Shown here in pieces: positions 1 through 6,503 of a DNA stretch of 25,381 nucleotides. The translations under genes were made by a program, and so were the position numbers. The stretch covers positions 1 to 25,381 of the IMG/VR virus record IMGVR_UViG_3300033388_000333. One strand, written 5' to 3'. How positions within the stretch are numbered: the stretch's first letter is position 1; the number at the start of each line of letters is the position of its first letter. The notes beneath the pieces were generated by a model. It was not told where the DNA came from. It searched no databases and saw only the letters and a list, made by a program, of their open reading frames with translations. The stretch is from a virus.

Positions 1-1743
1 ATACACTTAACAGACGCTGGCACAGTAAGAGGTAAATTACTACTAAATGCCTCAGATAGAGATAATGTCGAATTAAGAGCTGAATCACTTGGCTCAACGA
101 TGAAATTTTTTACAGCAAGTACACAAGCACTTTTATTAGACGCTTCACAAAACGCAACTTTTTCATCAGATATAACTGTTTCGGGCGGTGATATAACTTT
201 AGGTGGTACAGGTAGAATCCAAGGTGTAGATACAGTATCTGCAAGTACCGATGCTGCTAATAAAGCTTATGTAGACGCACACACAAGTGGTATACAAACA
301 CTAACAGAAGGAGATGGTATAAAAATAACTGGGACGACCACAGCCACTATTTCTGTAAATTACGATGCTGCTGATGCAGATAATTTAATACAAGCTGCTA
401 CGGCTGTTACTTCTATTAATGGAGCGTCAAGTGGGTATGCTGCTTATGTATTAGTTGCAGAAAGCAATCCTGGGGTAACCTATGGTGCTGTCAATAAGAT
501 ACGTGTAAGTGATATACACTTAGAAGATTTTGGGGCTGCAGAAGGAAATATAAATTTAAACTCAAATAAAATAACAAATTTATCTACGCCTACTGCATCA
601 ACTGATGCTGCTAATAAAAGTTATGTTGACAGTGCAGTAGCGGGTTCTCCTCAAGGAACAGTTACTGGGTCAGGAACATCAACAAGAGTAGCTTTTTGGT
701 CATCAGGAAGTGCATTAAGTAGTGATGGTGATTTATTTTGGGACAATAGTAATAAGTATTTAGGCGTAGGCACAAGTCTACCCGCTAATCCATTAGACGT
801 AGCAGGTAATTTTACATTACAAGGAAATCAATACATGGCGGATAATTATCAAATTATCCTGGGGACTGGATCGGATTTAAAAATATTTCATGACGGAACA
901 GATTCAAGAATACAAGACTCTGGTAATGGATTATTAAAGCTTCAAGGTAGTGCAGTGTATTTACAACATACTACAAATGGCACTACGTTTACTAACATGA
1001 TTGAAGCTATTAGTACCTATGTAAGATTAAATTATAGCGGAAGCACTAAACTTGCAACAGCCACTAATGGAGTTAACATAACTGGACTTATAAATATAAG
1101 TGGAGATGCTTATGTGCAGGGTGGAGATATACACATGAATAGTAATGTAAATGTTATGTCTAATTCTGCAAGTGACGTTAATTTAATTATCGGAGACGTA
1201 AATAATAGTGATTCGATAGAGCAGATAGATTTTCACACCTTTGGTAAATCACAACTTACCGTATATGATGATGAGATTACTATGAATGCTTCGAATGTAT
1301 ACCTGGCATCTGATACAAGACTCACTACAGGAAATGACTCTCAAATTAAATACAACGCTACTTTTAGTTCTTCATTCAAAGCAAATGGATTGTTCATGCC
1401 TCAGGGAATTGGAGCTTCTCAAAGTGTAACTCAAGGGTTACTTTATGCATTGACATCTTTAGGCTCATGGATTGCAGTTCAAAACAGTAGCTCTAACTCA
1501 ACACAGTTATTAGCTATTGCGGCTGGCAGTAATGTTCTGTCTGGGATGTTGCTTCAAGGAGTATTTAAGTCTGCTTCTCATGGCTTTGCTATAGGAGCTC
1601 CGATATATATAAACTCTGTATCAGGAACTCTTACTGCCACTGTTCCTACCGCTTCAGGTGCTTATGCACGTGTTGTTGGTCATGCTGTTGATAGTAACTT
1701 TATATTATTTAATCCCGATAACACTTGGGTAAAACTGGCCTAA
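1..1743 (+). CDS. Tail fibre / structural protein, 5'-truncated by window edge
   Basis: The reading frame is open from base 1, so the start lies upstream; the ATG at base 100 is internal. The visible 580 residues are rich in Gly, Ser, Thr, Asn and Ala, as in beta-rich fibre shafts. A fibre-type spacer motif, STDAANKxYVD, occurs twice (DNA near 244-276 and 598-630). The middle contains a segment of the type GSDLKIFHDGTDSRIQDSG (near 865-920), which I know from marine phage fibre proteins. The C-terminus (near 1400-1740) is a compact Gly/Ala/Val-rich beta domain ending in NPDNTWVKLA, also common at ends of phage virion proteins. No Ser/Lys peptidase (S74-type) chaperone is visible at the end. 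The likely role is a distal tail fibre or appendage that contacts the host surface. Phage structural class is confident; the exact position in the virion is not known. Confidence 0.75.
   Translation: MHLTDAGTVRGKLLLNASDRDNVELRAESLGSTMKFFTASTQALLLDASQNATFSSDITVSGGDITLGGTGRIQGVDTVSASTDAANKAYVDAHTSGIQTLTEGDGIKITGTTTATISVNYDAADADNLIQAATAVTSINGASSGYAAYVLVAESNPGVTYGAVNKIRVSDIHLEDFGAAEGNINLNSNKITNLSTPTASTDAANKSYVDSAVAGSPQGTVTGSGTSTRVAFWSSGSALSSDGDLFWDNSNKYLGVGTSLPANPLDVAGNFTLQGNQYMADNYQIILGTGSDLKIFHDGTDSRIQDSGNGLLKLQGSAVYLQHTTNGTTFTNMIEAISTYVRLNYSGSTKLATATNGVNITGLINISGDAYVQGGDIHMNSNVNVMSNSASDVNLIIGDVNNSDSIEQIDFHTFGKSQLTVYDDEITMNASNVYLASDTRLTTGNDSQIKYNATFSSSFKANGLFMPQGIGASQSVTQGLLYALTSLGSWIAVQNSSSNSTQLLAIAAGSNVLSGMLLQGVFKSASHGFAIGAPIYINSVSGTLTATVPTASGAYARVVGHAVDSNFILFNPDNTWVKLA
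250..618 (+). repeat. Direct repeat coding for fibre spacer motif
   Basis: The 15-base sequence gatgctgctaataaa occurs at 250-264 and at 604-618, both in the same reading frame. It encodes DAANK within the two STDAANKxYVD fibre spacers. It is a protein-level repeat reflected in DNA and could serve as a site of homologous exchange between fibre genes. Confidence 0.6.
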
Positions 1744-1746
1744 CGT

Positions 1747-2310
1747 ATGAGATATCTTTCACAATCTTTAATATTTGATGATAGCTCTATTTATTTTATA
1801 AACGAAGAAGATAAAAAAGAGTATGTAATGATGGATTGGGAGGATGTCCTAATGAAAAAACATGCCGACATAGTTTGTCACAATCAAGGGGATATTTTAG
1901 AAATAGGTTTTGGCATGGGTATAAGTGCTAATTATATTCAGGCTAATAACCCCAAATCTCACACTATAATTGAGAATCACCCACAAGTATTAGAAAAAGC
2001 AGTAGAGTGGGCTAAAGATAAACCAAACGTTTTTATTTTAGCGGGGTCTTGGCGAGATAAATTAAATGATTTAAATACGTATGACGGTGTGTTTTATGAC
2101 ACATATGGAGATGATGATTTTAAATTATTTTCCAATCACGTTTCTGAATTAGTAAAAAGCGGAGGTGTGTTTTCGTGGTGGAACAATATAGATAAAGAAG
2201 AAAATGTTTTTGATTTATCAGAAGTAATATATGAGGAAATAAATGTAACACCGACTGATAATTCATATTACAACAGTAGCATTTATTATCTCCCTAAAAA
2301 ACATTTTTAA
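1747..2310 (+). CDS. GAMT-like SAM-dependent methyltransferase
   Basis: A class I S-adenosylmethionine methyltransferase resembling guanidinoacetate N-methyltransferase (GAMT) and the related arginine methyltransferase RMT2. The 187 residues show, in order: DWEDVLM at 30-36 (GAMT has a WE-x-x-(Y/L)M element whose Glu contacts the guanidino group), the SAM-binding motif I LEIGFGMG at 51-58, an acidic end of beta2 in TIIE at 73-76, and YDTY at 117-120, whose Asp corresponds to the GAMT substrate-binding Asp. GGVFSWWNN at 139-147 resembles the post-motif strand KPGGV. It is shorter than animal GAMT (about 236 aa), mainly at the N-terminus. It begins 3 bases after the fibre gene stop and ends just before another virion gene, so it is co-expressed with structural genes. 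The substrate is unknown: a small guanidino compound or an arginine in a virion protein are both possible. The fold is confident; the substrate is inference. Confidence 0.8.
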   Translation: MRYLSQSLIFDDSSIYFINEEDKKEYVMMDWEDVLMKKHADIVCHNQGDILEIGFGMGISANYIQANNPKSHTIIENHPQVLEKAVEWAKDKPNVFILAGSWRDKLNDLNTYDGVFYDTYGDDDFKLFSNHVSELVKSGGVFSWWNNIDKEENVFDLSEVIYEEINVTPTDNSYYNSSIYYLPKKHF

Positions 2311-2312
2311 TT

Positions 2313-3026
2313 ATGCCAACAATAAATATTACAGCATCGCTTCAAGGAGCTTCAGGGCATGTAAATAATAATGCATTTAGTTGGCTAAATGATGCTCGTA
2401 ATCAACCTAATGGGAATATTACTTCAACATACGCTACCAGCACTTCTCAGTGTTGTACAATTAGATCTTCTCTTCTAAGTTCACGTGGTACTTTAAGTGC
2501 AAATTGTTTTCGTTCATTTCTTTTTTTTGACACTACTTCAGTTCCAGGCAACATAACTGCTGCAGATTTAAAAGTATATGGATTCTCTCAAAGTTCAGGA
2601 GATGTTATCCCTATCGAAGCTACTGCTTGGGGGGGCAATGGATCTTCCACTTCTTTGACTAATTCTGATTTTAGTTTTGTAGATTTTAATATGCCATACT
2701 CAACGGGGTCTACGGGTTGGCAAACAGGTACAACACAGCCAAACATTTTTGCACTAAACACAGATGCAATAAATCAAATGAATAATAATCAATACTTAAA
2801 CGTTGCACTAATCAATGAGCAGTATGATTATAATGGGCTAAACATGTTTCCAGGTACAGTACAAATTAATGGGGTTCGGTTTCAAAATACATTTTATCCA
2901 GTTGAATTAGAAATAACTTATAGTGCAGGATATCCACATGATGTTATAGATGTACCAAGCGGATCTATCGAAATAATTGGGGGAGAGTTTTCATCTCAAA
3001 TAGAATCAGTAATAGGGGTTCAGTAA
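2313..3026 (+). CDS. DNRLRE-like beta-sandwich virion protein
   Basis: The 237-aa product is Ser/Thr/Asn-rich with few charged residues, no signal peptide and no membrane segment. The stretch RSFLFFDTTSVPGNITAADL (about residues 67-86) followed by KVYGF and, later, an (E/A)TAW element resembles DNRLRE/CBM-like jelly-roll domains, which typically read R-(S)-x-L-x-F-D-x-S-x-(I/V)-P-x-x-A-x-I-x-x-A-x-L-x-(V/L)-Y. Such domains occur in surface-binding and appendage proteins. The C-terminal part (about 205-237) has a short acidic tail. It starts 2 bases after the methyltransferase stop and is followed by the first real gap in the window, so it ends a transcription block. A receptor-binding or decoration role is inferred from composition and context. 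Confidence 0.55.
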   Translation: MPTINITASLQGASGHVNNNAFSWLNDARNQPNGNITSTYATSTSQCCTIRSSLLSSRGTLSANCFRSFLFFDTTSVPGNITAADLKVYGFSQSSGDVIPIEATAWGGNGSSTSLTNSDFSFVDFNMPYSTGSTGWQTGTTQPNIFALNTDAINQMNNNQYLNVALINEQYDYNGLNMFPGTVQINGVRFQNTFYPVELEITYSAGYPHDVIDVPSGSIEIIGGEFSSQIESVIGVQ

Positions 3027-3045
3027 TCAATCATAATATTTTTAC

Positions 3046-3053
3046 TATCTTTG
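3046..3053 (+). promoter_or_regulatory. Bacteroidota-type promoter -7 box (TATCTTTG)
   Basis: TATCTTTG matches the Bacteroidota sigma-A -7 consensus TAnnTTTG and lies in the 55-base gap before the 3082 gene. Initiation would be expected near 3058-3060, giving a leader of about 22-24 bases. No clear -33 TTG is present at the usual spacing, so the assignment rests on the -7 box and on recurrence of the same octamer at three other gene starts. Confidence 0.6.
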
Positions 3054-3081
3054 TATATATAATAAATTAAATCAAGTTAAA

Positions 3082-3336
3082 ATGAGTAAAGAAAAAAAAC
3101 CAGTGCAATTAACTGCCGAAGAATTAGAGACTATTCAGAATTTAAATCAGCAGTTTATGCAAACTAAAGTTGCTATTGCAGACGCAGTAGTACAGCAAAA
3201 AACATTAATGGATGCGTTAGAAAGTATTCAAAATTCTTTTAGTGATCAAGAAAAAGTTCTTGCCGAAAAATATGGTAAAAACGCAACAATCAACTTAAAA
3301 GACGGAACTGTAACGCAACCAGAAGATAAAGAATAA
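3082..3336 (+). CDS. Small coiled-coil phage protein
   Basis: An 84-residue, highly charged, Gln-rich protein predicted to be mostly helical. Residues about 10-62 (ELETIQNLNQQFMQ onward) show heptad-like spacing of hydrophobics, consistent with a coiled coil, followed by a short basic/polar tail with NATINLKDGTV. It has no Cys, no signal peptide and no catalytic motif. It is the first gene after a promoter box and is followed 1 base later by another small virion-like gene. Proteins of this size and look sit between fibre and packaging genes in related phages, but I know no function for them. A structural or chaperone-like coiled-coil role is only a guess. Confidence 0.65.
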   Translation: MSKEKKPVQLTAEELETIQNLNQQFMQTKVAIADAVVQQKTLMDALESIQNSFSDQEKVLAEKYGKNATINLKDGTVTQPEDKE

Positions 3337-3337
3337 C

Positions 3338-3874
3338 ATGGCAAAAATAAGCGACACTTCGGCATACCCACAAATTGCAACATTAGATCCTGCAGATTAT
3401 TTAATACTTACTGATGCAGAGAACAATTTAATGACAAAGTCTTGTACTATAGAACAACTACAAGCTCAATTTGGTATTGACACGTTGGTTGCTCATGTAG
3501 AAGTTACATCTTCACAATTACAATCTTTAGCTACATCAGCTAAAGAAATTGTTGCAGCCCCAGGAACAAACAAAGTTATAGACGTATTGTCTCTTTCGGT
3601 TTATGGTCAAAAGGGTACAACAGCGTATAACTTTGGTAATGCTTTAGAGTTTGATTGTGATTCAACGGTATTTGCAACTTTACCAGCAGCAACTGCAAAT
3701 ACTAATGCAGATTATGCAGCGAAGCTTATGGTAGGAGGGGGAGCATCAAATCCTTTAAACTTATCAGCTAACCAACCTTTACAGCTAACAACGTCTGCTA
3801 ATCCAACACAGGGTGACGGTAAGGTTTTTGTGAATGTGTACTATAGAATCCTAACATTAGGAACATTATTTTAA
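3338..3874 (+). CDS. Putative phage virion protein, 178 aa
   Basis: The N-terminal 45 residues (pattern KISD-x-x-x-Y-P-x-I-x-x-L-D-P-x-D-Y-L-I-L-T-D, then an IEQLQ-type helix) look like the attachment segment found at the N-terminus of many marine phage structural proteins. Residues about 48-178 form a separate Ala/Thr/Asn-rich, beta-predicted domain starting VAHVEVTSSQLQSL and ending VNVYYRILTLGTLF, of the kind seen in small fibre-tip or decoration proteins. No enzymatic motif is visible. The ATG follows the previous stop by 1 base, implying translational coupling. The gene is probably a minor virion component; which one cannot be told from the sequence. Confidence 0.6.
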   Translation: MAKISDTSAYPQIATLDPADYLILTDAENNLMTKSCTIEQLQAQFGIDTLVAHVEVTSSQLQSLATSAKEIVAAPGTNKVIDVLSLSVYGQKGTTAYNFGNALEFDCDSTVFATLPAATANTNADYAAKLMVGGGASNPLNLSANQPLQLTTSANPTQGDGKVFVNVYYRILTLGTLF

Positions 3875-3883
3875 TTTAATAAA

Positions 3884-4108
3884 TTGGACATAAGAAAGAT
3901 ATCCATAGGAGCAGATTATAAATCTGGTGCAATGCATTATATTGTAGGCCAAGAAGTTTTAGGCGGAGGATATTCTATTCATTTAATACAACATGATAAA
4001 CCTATGGATTCATATAAGATATGGATTCAGAGCAAAGACGAAGTATTACTATGGAAAGAATTTAAATCAACTATGCCAATTTCTTTGGAATACAATATTA
4101 ATTTTTAA
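3884..4108 (+). CDS. Small conserved phage protein of unknown function (TTG start)
   Basis: I do not recognise a function. The 74-aa product would start at TTG 3884, giving (M)DIRKISIGADYKSGAMHY. An in-frame ATG exists at 3932, but it would discard the DIRKISIGADYKSG segment, which resembles the N-terminus of similar small proteins I recall from related phages, so the TTG is preferred. It is a mixed alpha/beta, His- and Tyr-containing peptide ending SLEYNINF, without membrane or signal features. Its stop overlaps the next ATG (TAATG), so it is translationally coupled to the GroES-like protein downstream. It may be a partner of that protein or of the oxygenase; that is inference from context only. 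Confidence 0.6.
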   Translation: MDIRKISIGADYKSGAMHYIVGQEVLGGGYSIHLIQHDKPMDSYKIWIQSKDEVLLWKEFKSTMPISLEYNINF

Positions 4109-4674
4109 TGCAATCCCCACACTATTTTATTGTAAAGCCATCAAAAGGCAAACGCTACGACAACACAAGAAACTACGGAGATAAAGAATTAATTATAAGT
4201 GTTTCTGAAGAAGACCACACGGTCGCAAATAGATTTGCAAAGGTAGTAAATATACCAATAGGGTATACTGGCGAGATATCAATAGGCGATACCGTTTTAG
4301 TTCACCACAATGTTTTTAAATATTATAATGATATTTATGGAAGACAAAAAAGTGGGCGAAGCTGGTTAAAAGACGATTTGTTTTTAGTAGATGAGTTTCA
4401 GTTTTTTTTATATAAAAAAGATAAGGACTGGAAAGCGTATGATAAATACTGTTTCGTAAAACCCGTTCCTAAAAAAGATTCTTATTTTGTAGGAAGCGGA
4501 GTAACAAAAGAACCTCTGCATGGAGAGTTGGTTTATATTAACAAACAATTAGAAGACTTAGGATTAAAAGTAGGGGACGAAATATGTTTTGAGCCACACA
4601 GTGAATATGCATTTAAAGTAGAGGGAGAGGATTTATATAGAATGTTTACGCAAAATATTACTATAAAATTATGA
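4108..4674 (+). CDS. Tandem GroES-like (Cpn10-like) beta-barrel protein
   Basis: The 188 residues appear to hold two halves that each resemble a co-chaperonin barrel. The first half has AKVVNIP (44-50) then GEISIGDTVLVHHNVF (55-70), like the GroES pattern GKVV-x-x-G...VKVGDxVLF, ending in a strand LFLVDEFQFFLY (91-102). The second half restarts with YCFVKPVP (114-121, like the GroES N-terminal strand RVLVKP), then HGELVYI, LGLKVGDEICFEPHSEYAFKV (151-171), and closes with EDLYRMFTQNITIKL, like the EEYLIMREEDILAVI end of GroES. A canonical mobile loop is not obvious; the variable segments at about 12-40 and 122-137 are candidates. The gene overlaps both neighbours (TAATG upstream, ATGA downstream). 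Phage co-chaperonins such as T4 gp31 serve capsid folding, so a capsid-folding role is plausible but unproven. Confidence 0.5.
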   Translation: MQSPHYFIVKPSKGKRYDNTRNYGDKELIISVSEEDHTVANRFAKVVNIPIGYTGEISIGDTVLVHHNVFKYYNDIYGRQKSGRSWLKDDLFLVDEFQFFLYKKDKDWKAYDKYCFVKPVPKKDSYFVGSGVTKEPLHGELVYINKQLEDLGLKVGDEICFEPHSEYAFKVEGEDLYRMFTQNITIKL

Positions 4675-5240
4675 TATATATAATAGATAATTTTTTAGAT
4701 AAAGATTTTCTTGAGGTCACTCAAAACTATTTAAACGAACCTTTCCAAAAAGTTATATCTGGCGGAAAGGATTTTTACGTTTTAGAGTCAAATGAAGATT
4801 TTGATAATTATATATTACAAATATTAGAATATAAAGAAGGTGTTCAGTTAGAAAACATATTAAGTTTTTTTAGGGTTTCTACTAACGAATTGGATGTCAC
4901 TTGGCGTATTCATTCAGACTTAAATATTAAAGGTCAAAAACCTGATCGTGCAATAGTTTTATATTTATCTCCAAAGGAACTTGAAGAGTTGCACGGGACT
5001 GCTTTTTGGGAGCACGATATTTATGGAAGTAAACTTCCTCCTGAAATAAGTGACGAAGAGTATGATCGAATGATTGAAGCAGATGCTGAAATATTAGATA
5101 AATGGAGATTAAGTTCAGTTGTAGGGTATGAAGAAAATAGATTACTTTCTTACCCTTCAAGTTATTTTCATAGTAAGTACCCTAATAAAAGCTGGCCCTC
5201 TGGCAGAAAAGTATTTGTAATGTTTTATAAATTTAAGTAA
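4671..5240 (+). CDS. 2-oxoglutarate/Fe(II)-dependent oxygenase
   Basis: The 189-aa product fits the double-stranded beta-helix dioxygenase family. The iron-binding triad is visible as H81-x-D83 (in WRIHSDLNI) and H167 (in YPSSYFHSKYP). R179 in SGRKVFVMFY, 12 residues after the distal His, is positioned to bind the 2-oxoglutarate carboxylate. RAIVLYLSP (93-101) and HGTAFWEH (108-115) match the strands that follow HxD in this family. These enzymes couple 2-oxoglutarate decarboxylation to hydroxylation or demethylation of proteins, nucleic acids or small molecules. The start ATG overlaps the preceding TGA (ATGA) and the stop overlaps the next ATG (TAATG). All catalytic residues are present, so it is probably active. 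The substrate is unknown; position beside structural genes suggests a virion or host protein. Confidence 0.8.
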   Translation: MIYIIDNFLDKDFLEVTQNYLNEPFQKVISGGKDFYVLESNEDFDNYILQILEYKEGVQLENILSFFRVSTNELDVTWRIHSDLNIKGQKPDRAIVLYLSPKELEELHGTAFWEHDIYGSKLPPEISDEEYDRMIEADAEILDKWRLSSVVGYEENRLLSYPSSYFHSKYPNKSWPSGRKVFVMFYKFK

Positions 5241-5512
5241 TGGATATAAAAGCACTTAAAATAAAAATAATAGACGCAGGGCAAAAGGCTGTAGATGAAT
5301 TAATAAACGTAGCTAAAGAAAAAATAGTAACAGGAACAGAAGATGATGTTTCTGCTGATAGATTAAAAAACGCAGCTGCCACAAAAAAACTTGCAATTTT
5401 TGATGCTTTTGAAATATTAAAAAGAATAGAAGAAGAAAGAGATAGATTGGAAGGAAAGGATATTAAGAAAAATAATTTACCAAAAGGATTTGCAGAAAGA
5501 AAATCAAAATAG
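5240..5512 (+). CDS. Putative terminase small subunit
   Basis: A 90-aa, strongly helical, Lys/Glu-rich protein directly upstream of the large terminase, which is the usual place for the small terminase (DNA-recognition) subunit. Residues about 1-30 could form a first helix pair, and about 36-75 (DDVSADRLKNAAAT through EERDRLEG) a long helix that could oligomerise. The tail is basic (KGFAERKSK). No clear helix-turn-helix can be confirmed by eye, so the call is mainly positional. The start overlaps the oxygenase stop by one base, and the end overlaps the proposed TTG start of the large terminase by 23 bases, consistent with translational coupling. Confidence 0.5.
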   Translation: MDIKALKIKIIDAGQKAVDELINVAKEKIVTGTEDDVSADRLKNAAATKKLAIFDAFEILKRIEEERDRLEGKDIKKNNLPKGFAERKSK

Positions 5513-6503
5513 CCTATACAGTGTTTTACAAAAAGTTGTACCTGATAAAGTTATGTCTTCTAAAAACAGACATAGATCTTGGCAGTATGGTTATAATGAT
5601 AAGTATGATATTGTAATTATATCCAAAGATGGAACTATTGGAGATATATATAATATAAATGGTTTAAAAGTAGCACTACCAAGTAAGCCAAAAAAAATTC
5701 ATAAAAGATCATCTACACAAAAAGAACAATATTGGGAGTCTAAAGAATATCCAAAAGAATTAAAAAGAATCCCCACAATTTTTGTATGGCACAGTATGCC
5801 TAACTCTTTCAAGGAACAATGGGTTGACTATATAGAAGAAGAGTTTAACCGTAGGGACAATGGTTTCTGGTTTGCAAACAATGGTGTACCTACCTACATA
5901 ACGGGGTCTCACTATATGTATTTACAATGGACTAAGATTGATGTTGGCCTTCCTGATTTTCGGGAAGCTAATAGAATCTTTTATATATACTGGGAAGCTT
6001 GTAAGGCAGACAAAAGAAGTTTTGGGATTTGTTATTTAAAGATAAGGCGTTCAGGTTTTTCCTACATGGGTTCAGAAGAATGTGTTAATATAGCCACACT
6101 TGCTAAAGATTCTCGTGTAGGCATATTGTCAAAAACTGGATCGGATGCCAAAAAAATGTTTACAGACAAAGTTGTTCCTATATCTAACAACTATCCATTT
6201 TTCTTTAAACCCATACAAGACGGTATGGATAAACCAAAAACTGAATTAGCCTTTAGAGTTCCTGCTTCTAAGATTACAAAAAAGAATATGTTTGAAATGG
6301 AAGAAGAAGAGCTTGAAGGATTAGATACTACTATTGACTGGAAAAATACTTCTGACAACAGCTATGATGGTGAGAAGTTAAGGTTACTAATACATGATGA
6401 AAGTGGTAAATGGGAAAAGCCTGAAAACATTTTAAACAATTGGCGTGTAACAAAAACTTGTTTGCGTCTTGGTAGCAAAGTTATAGGTAAGTGTATGATG
6501 TAA
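5490..6503 (+). CDS. terL: Terminase large subunit, N-terminal ATPase part (interrupted)
   Basis: The packaging motor ATPase half. From the TTG start, 337 residues are read. A deviant Walker A, KIRRSGFS, is at 184-191 (no Lys before Ser, as in several phage terminases). Walker B with catalytic Glu, LRLLIHDE, is at 297-304. The frame stops after GSKVIGKCMM at 337, just where TerL proteins continue into ATPase motif III (a G-S/T-rich coupling motif) and a short linker. The rest of TerL resumes in another frame at 6491. TTG 5490 is chosen because NSLYSVLQKVVPDKVM looks conserved; ATG 5553 is the alternative. By itself this product lacks motif III and the nuclease and should not package DNA. A short deletion, real or from assembly, is the simplest explanation. 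Confidence 0.85.
   Translation: MQKENQNSLYSVLQKVVPDKVMSSKNRHRSWQYGYNDKYDIVIISKDGTIGDIYNINGLKVALPSKPKKIHKRSSTQKEQYWESKEYPKELKRIPTIFVWHSMPNSFKEQWVDYIEEEFNRRDNGFWFANNGVPTYITGSHYMYLQWTKIDVGLPDFREANRIFYIYWEACKADKRSFGICYLKIRRSGFSYMGSEECVNIATLAKDSRVGILSKTGSDAKKMFTDKVVPISNNYPFFFKPIQDGMDKPKTELAFRVPASKITKKNMFEMEEEELEGLDTTIDWKNTSDNSYDGEKLRLLIHDESGKWEKPENILNNWRVTKTCLRLGSKVIGKCMM

Noticed and set aside
3993-4184. 63-aa forward frame overlapping the 74-aa and GroES-like genes
   Set aside because: It overlaps two better-supported coding frames, is basic and low in protein-like patterning, and has no independent start signal.
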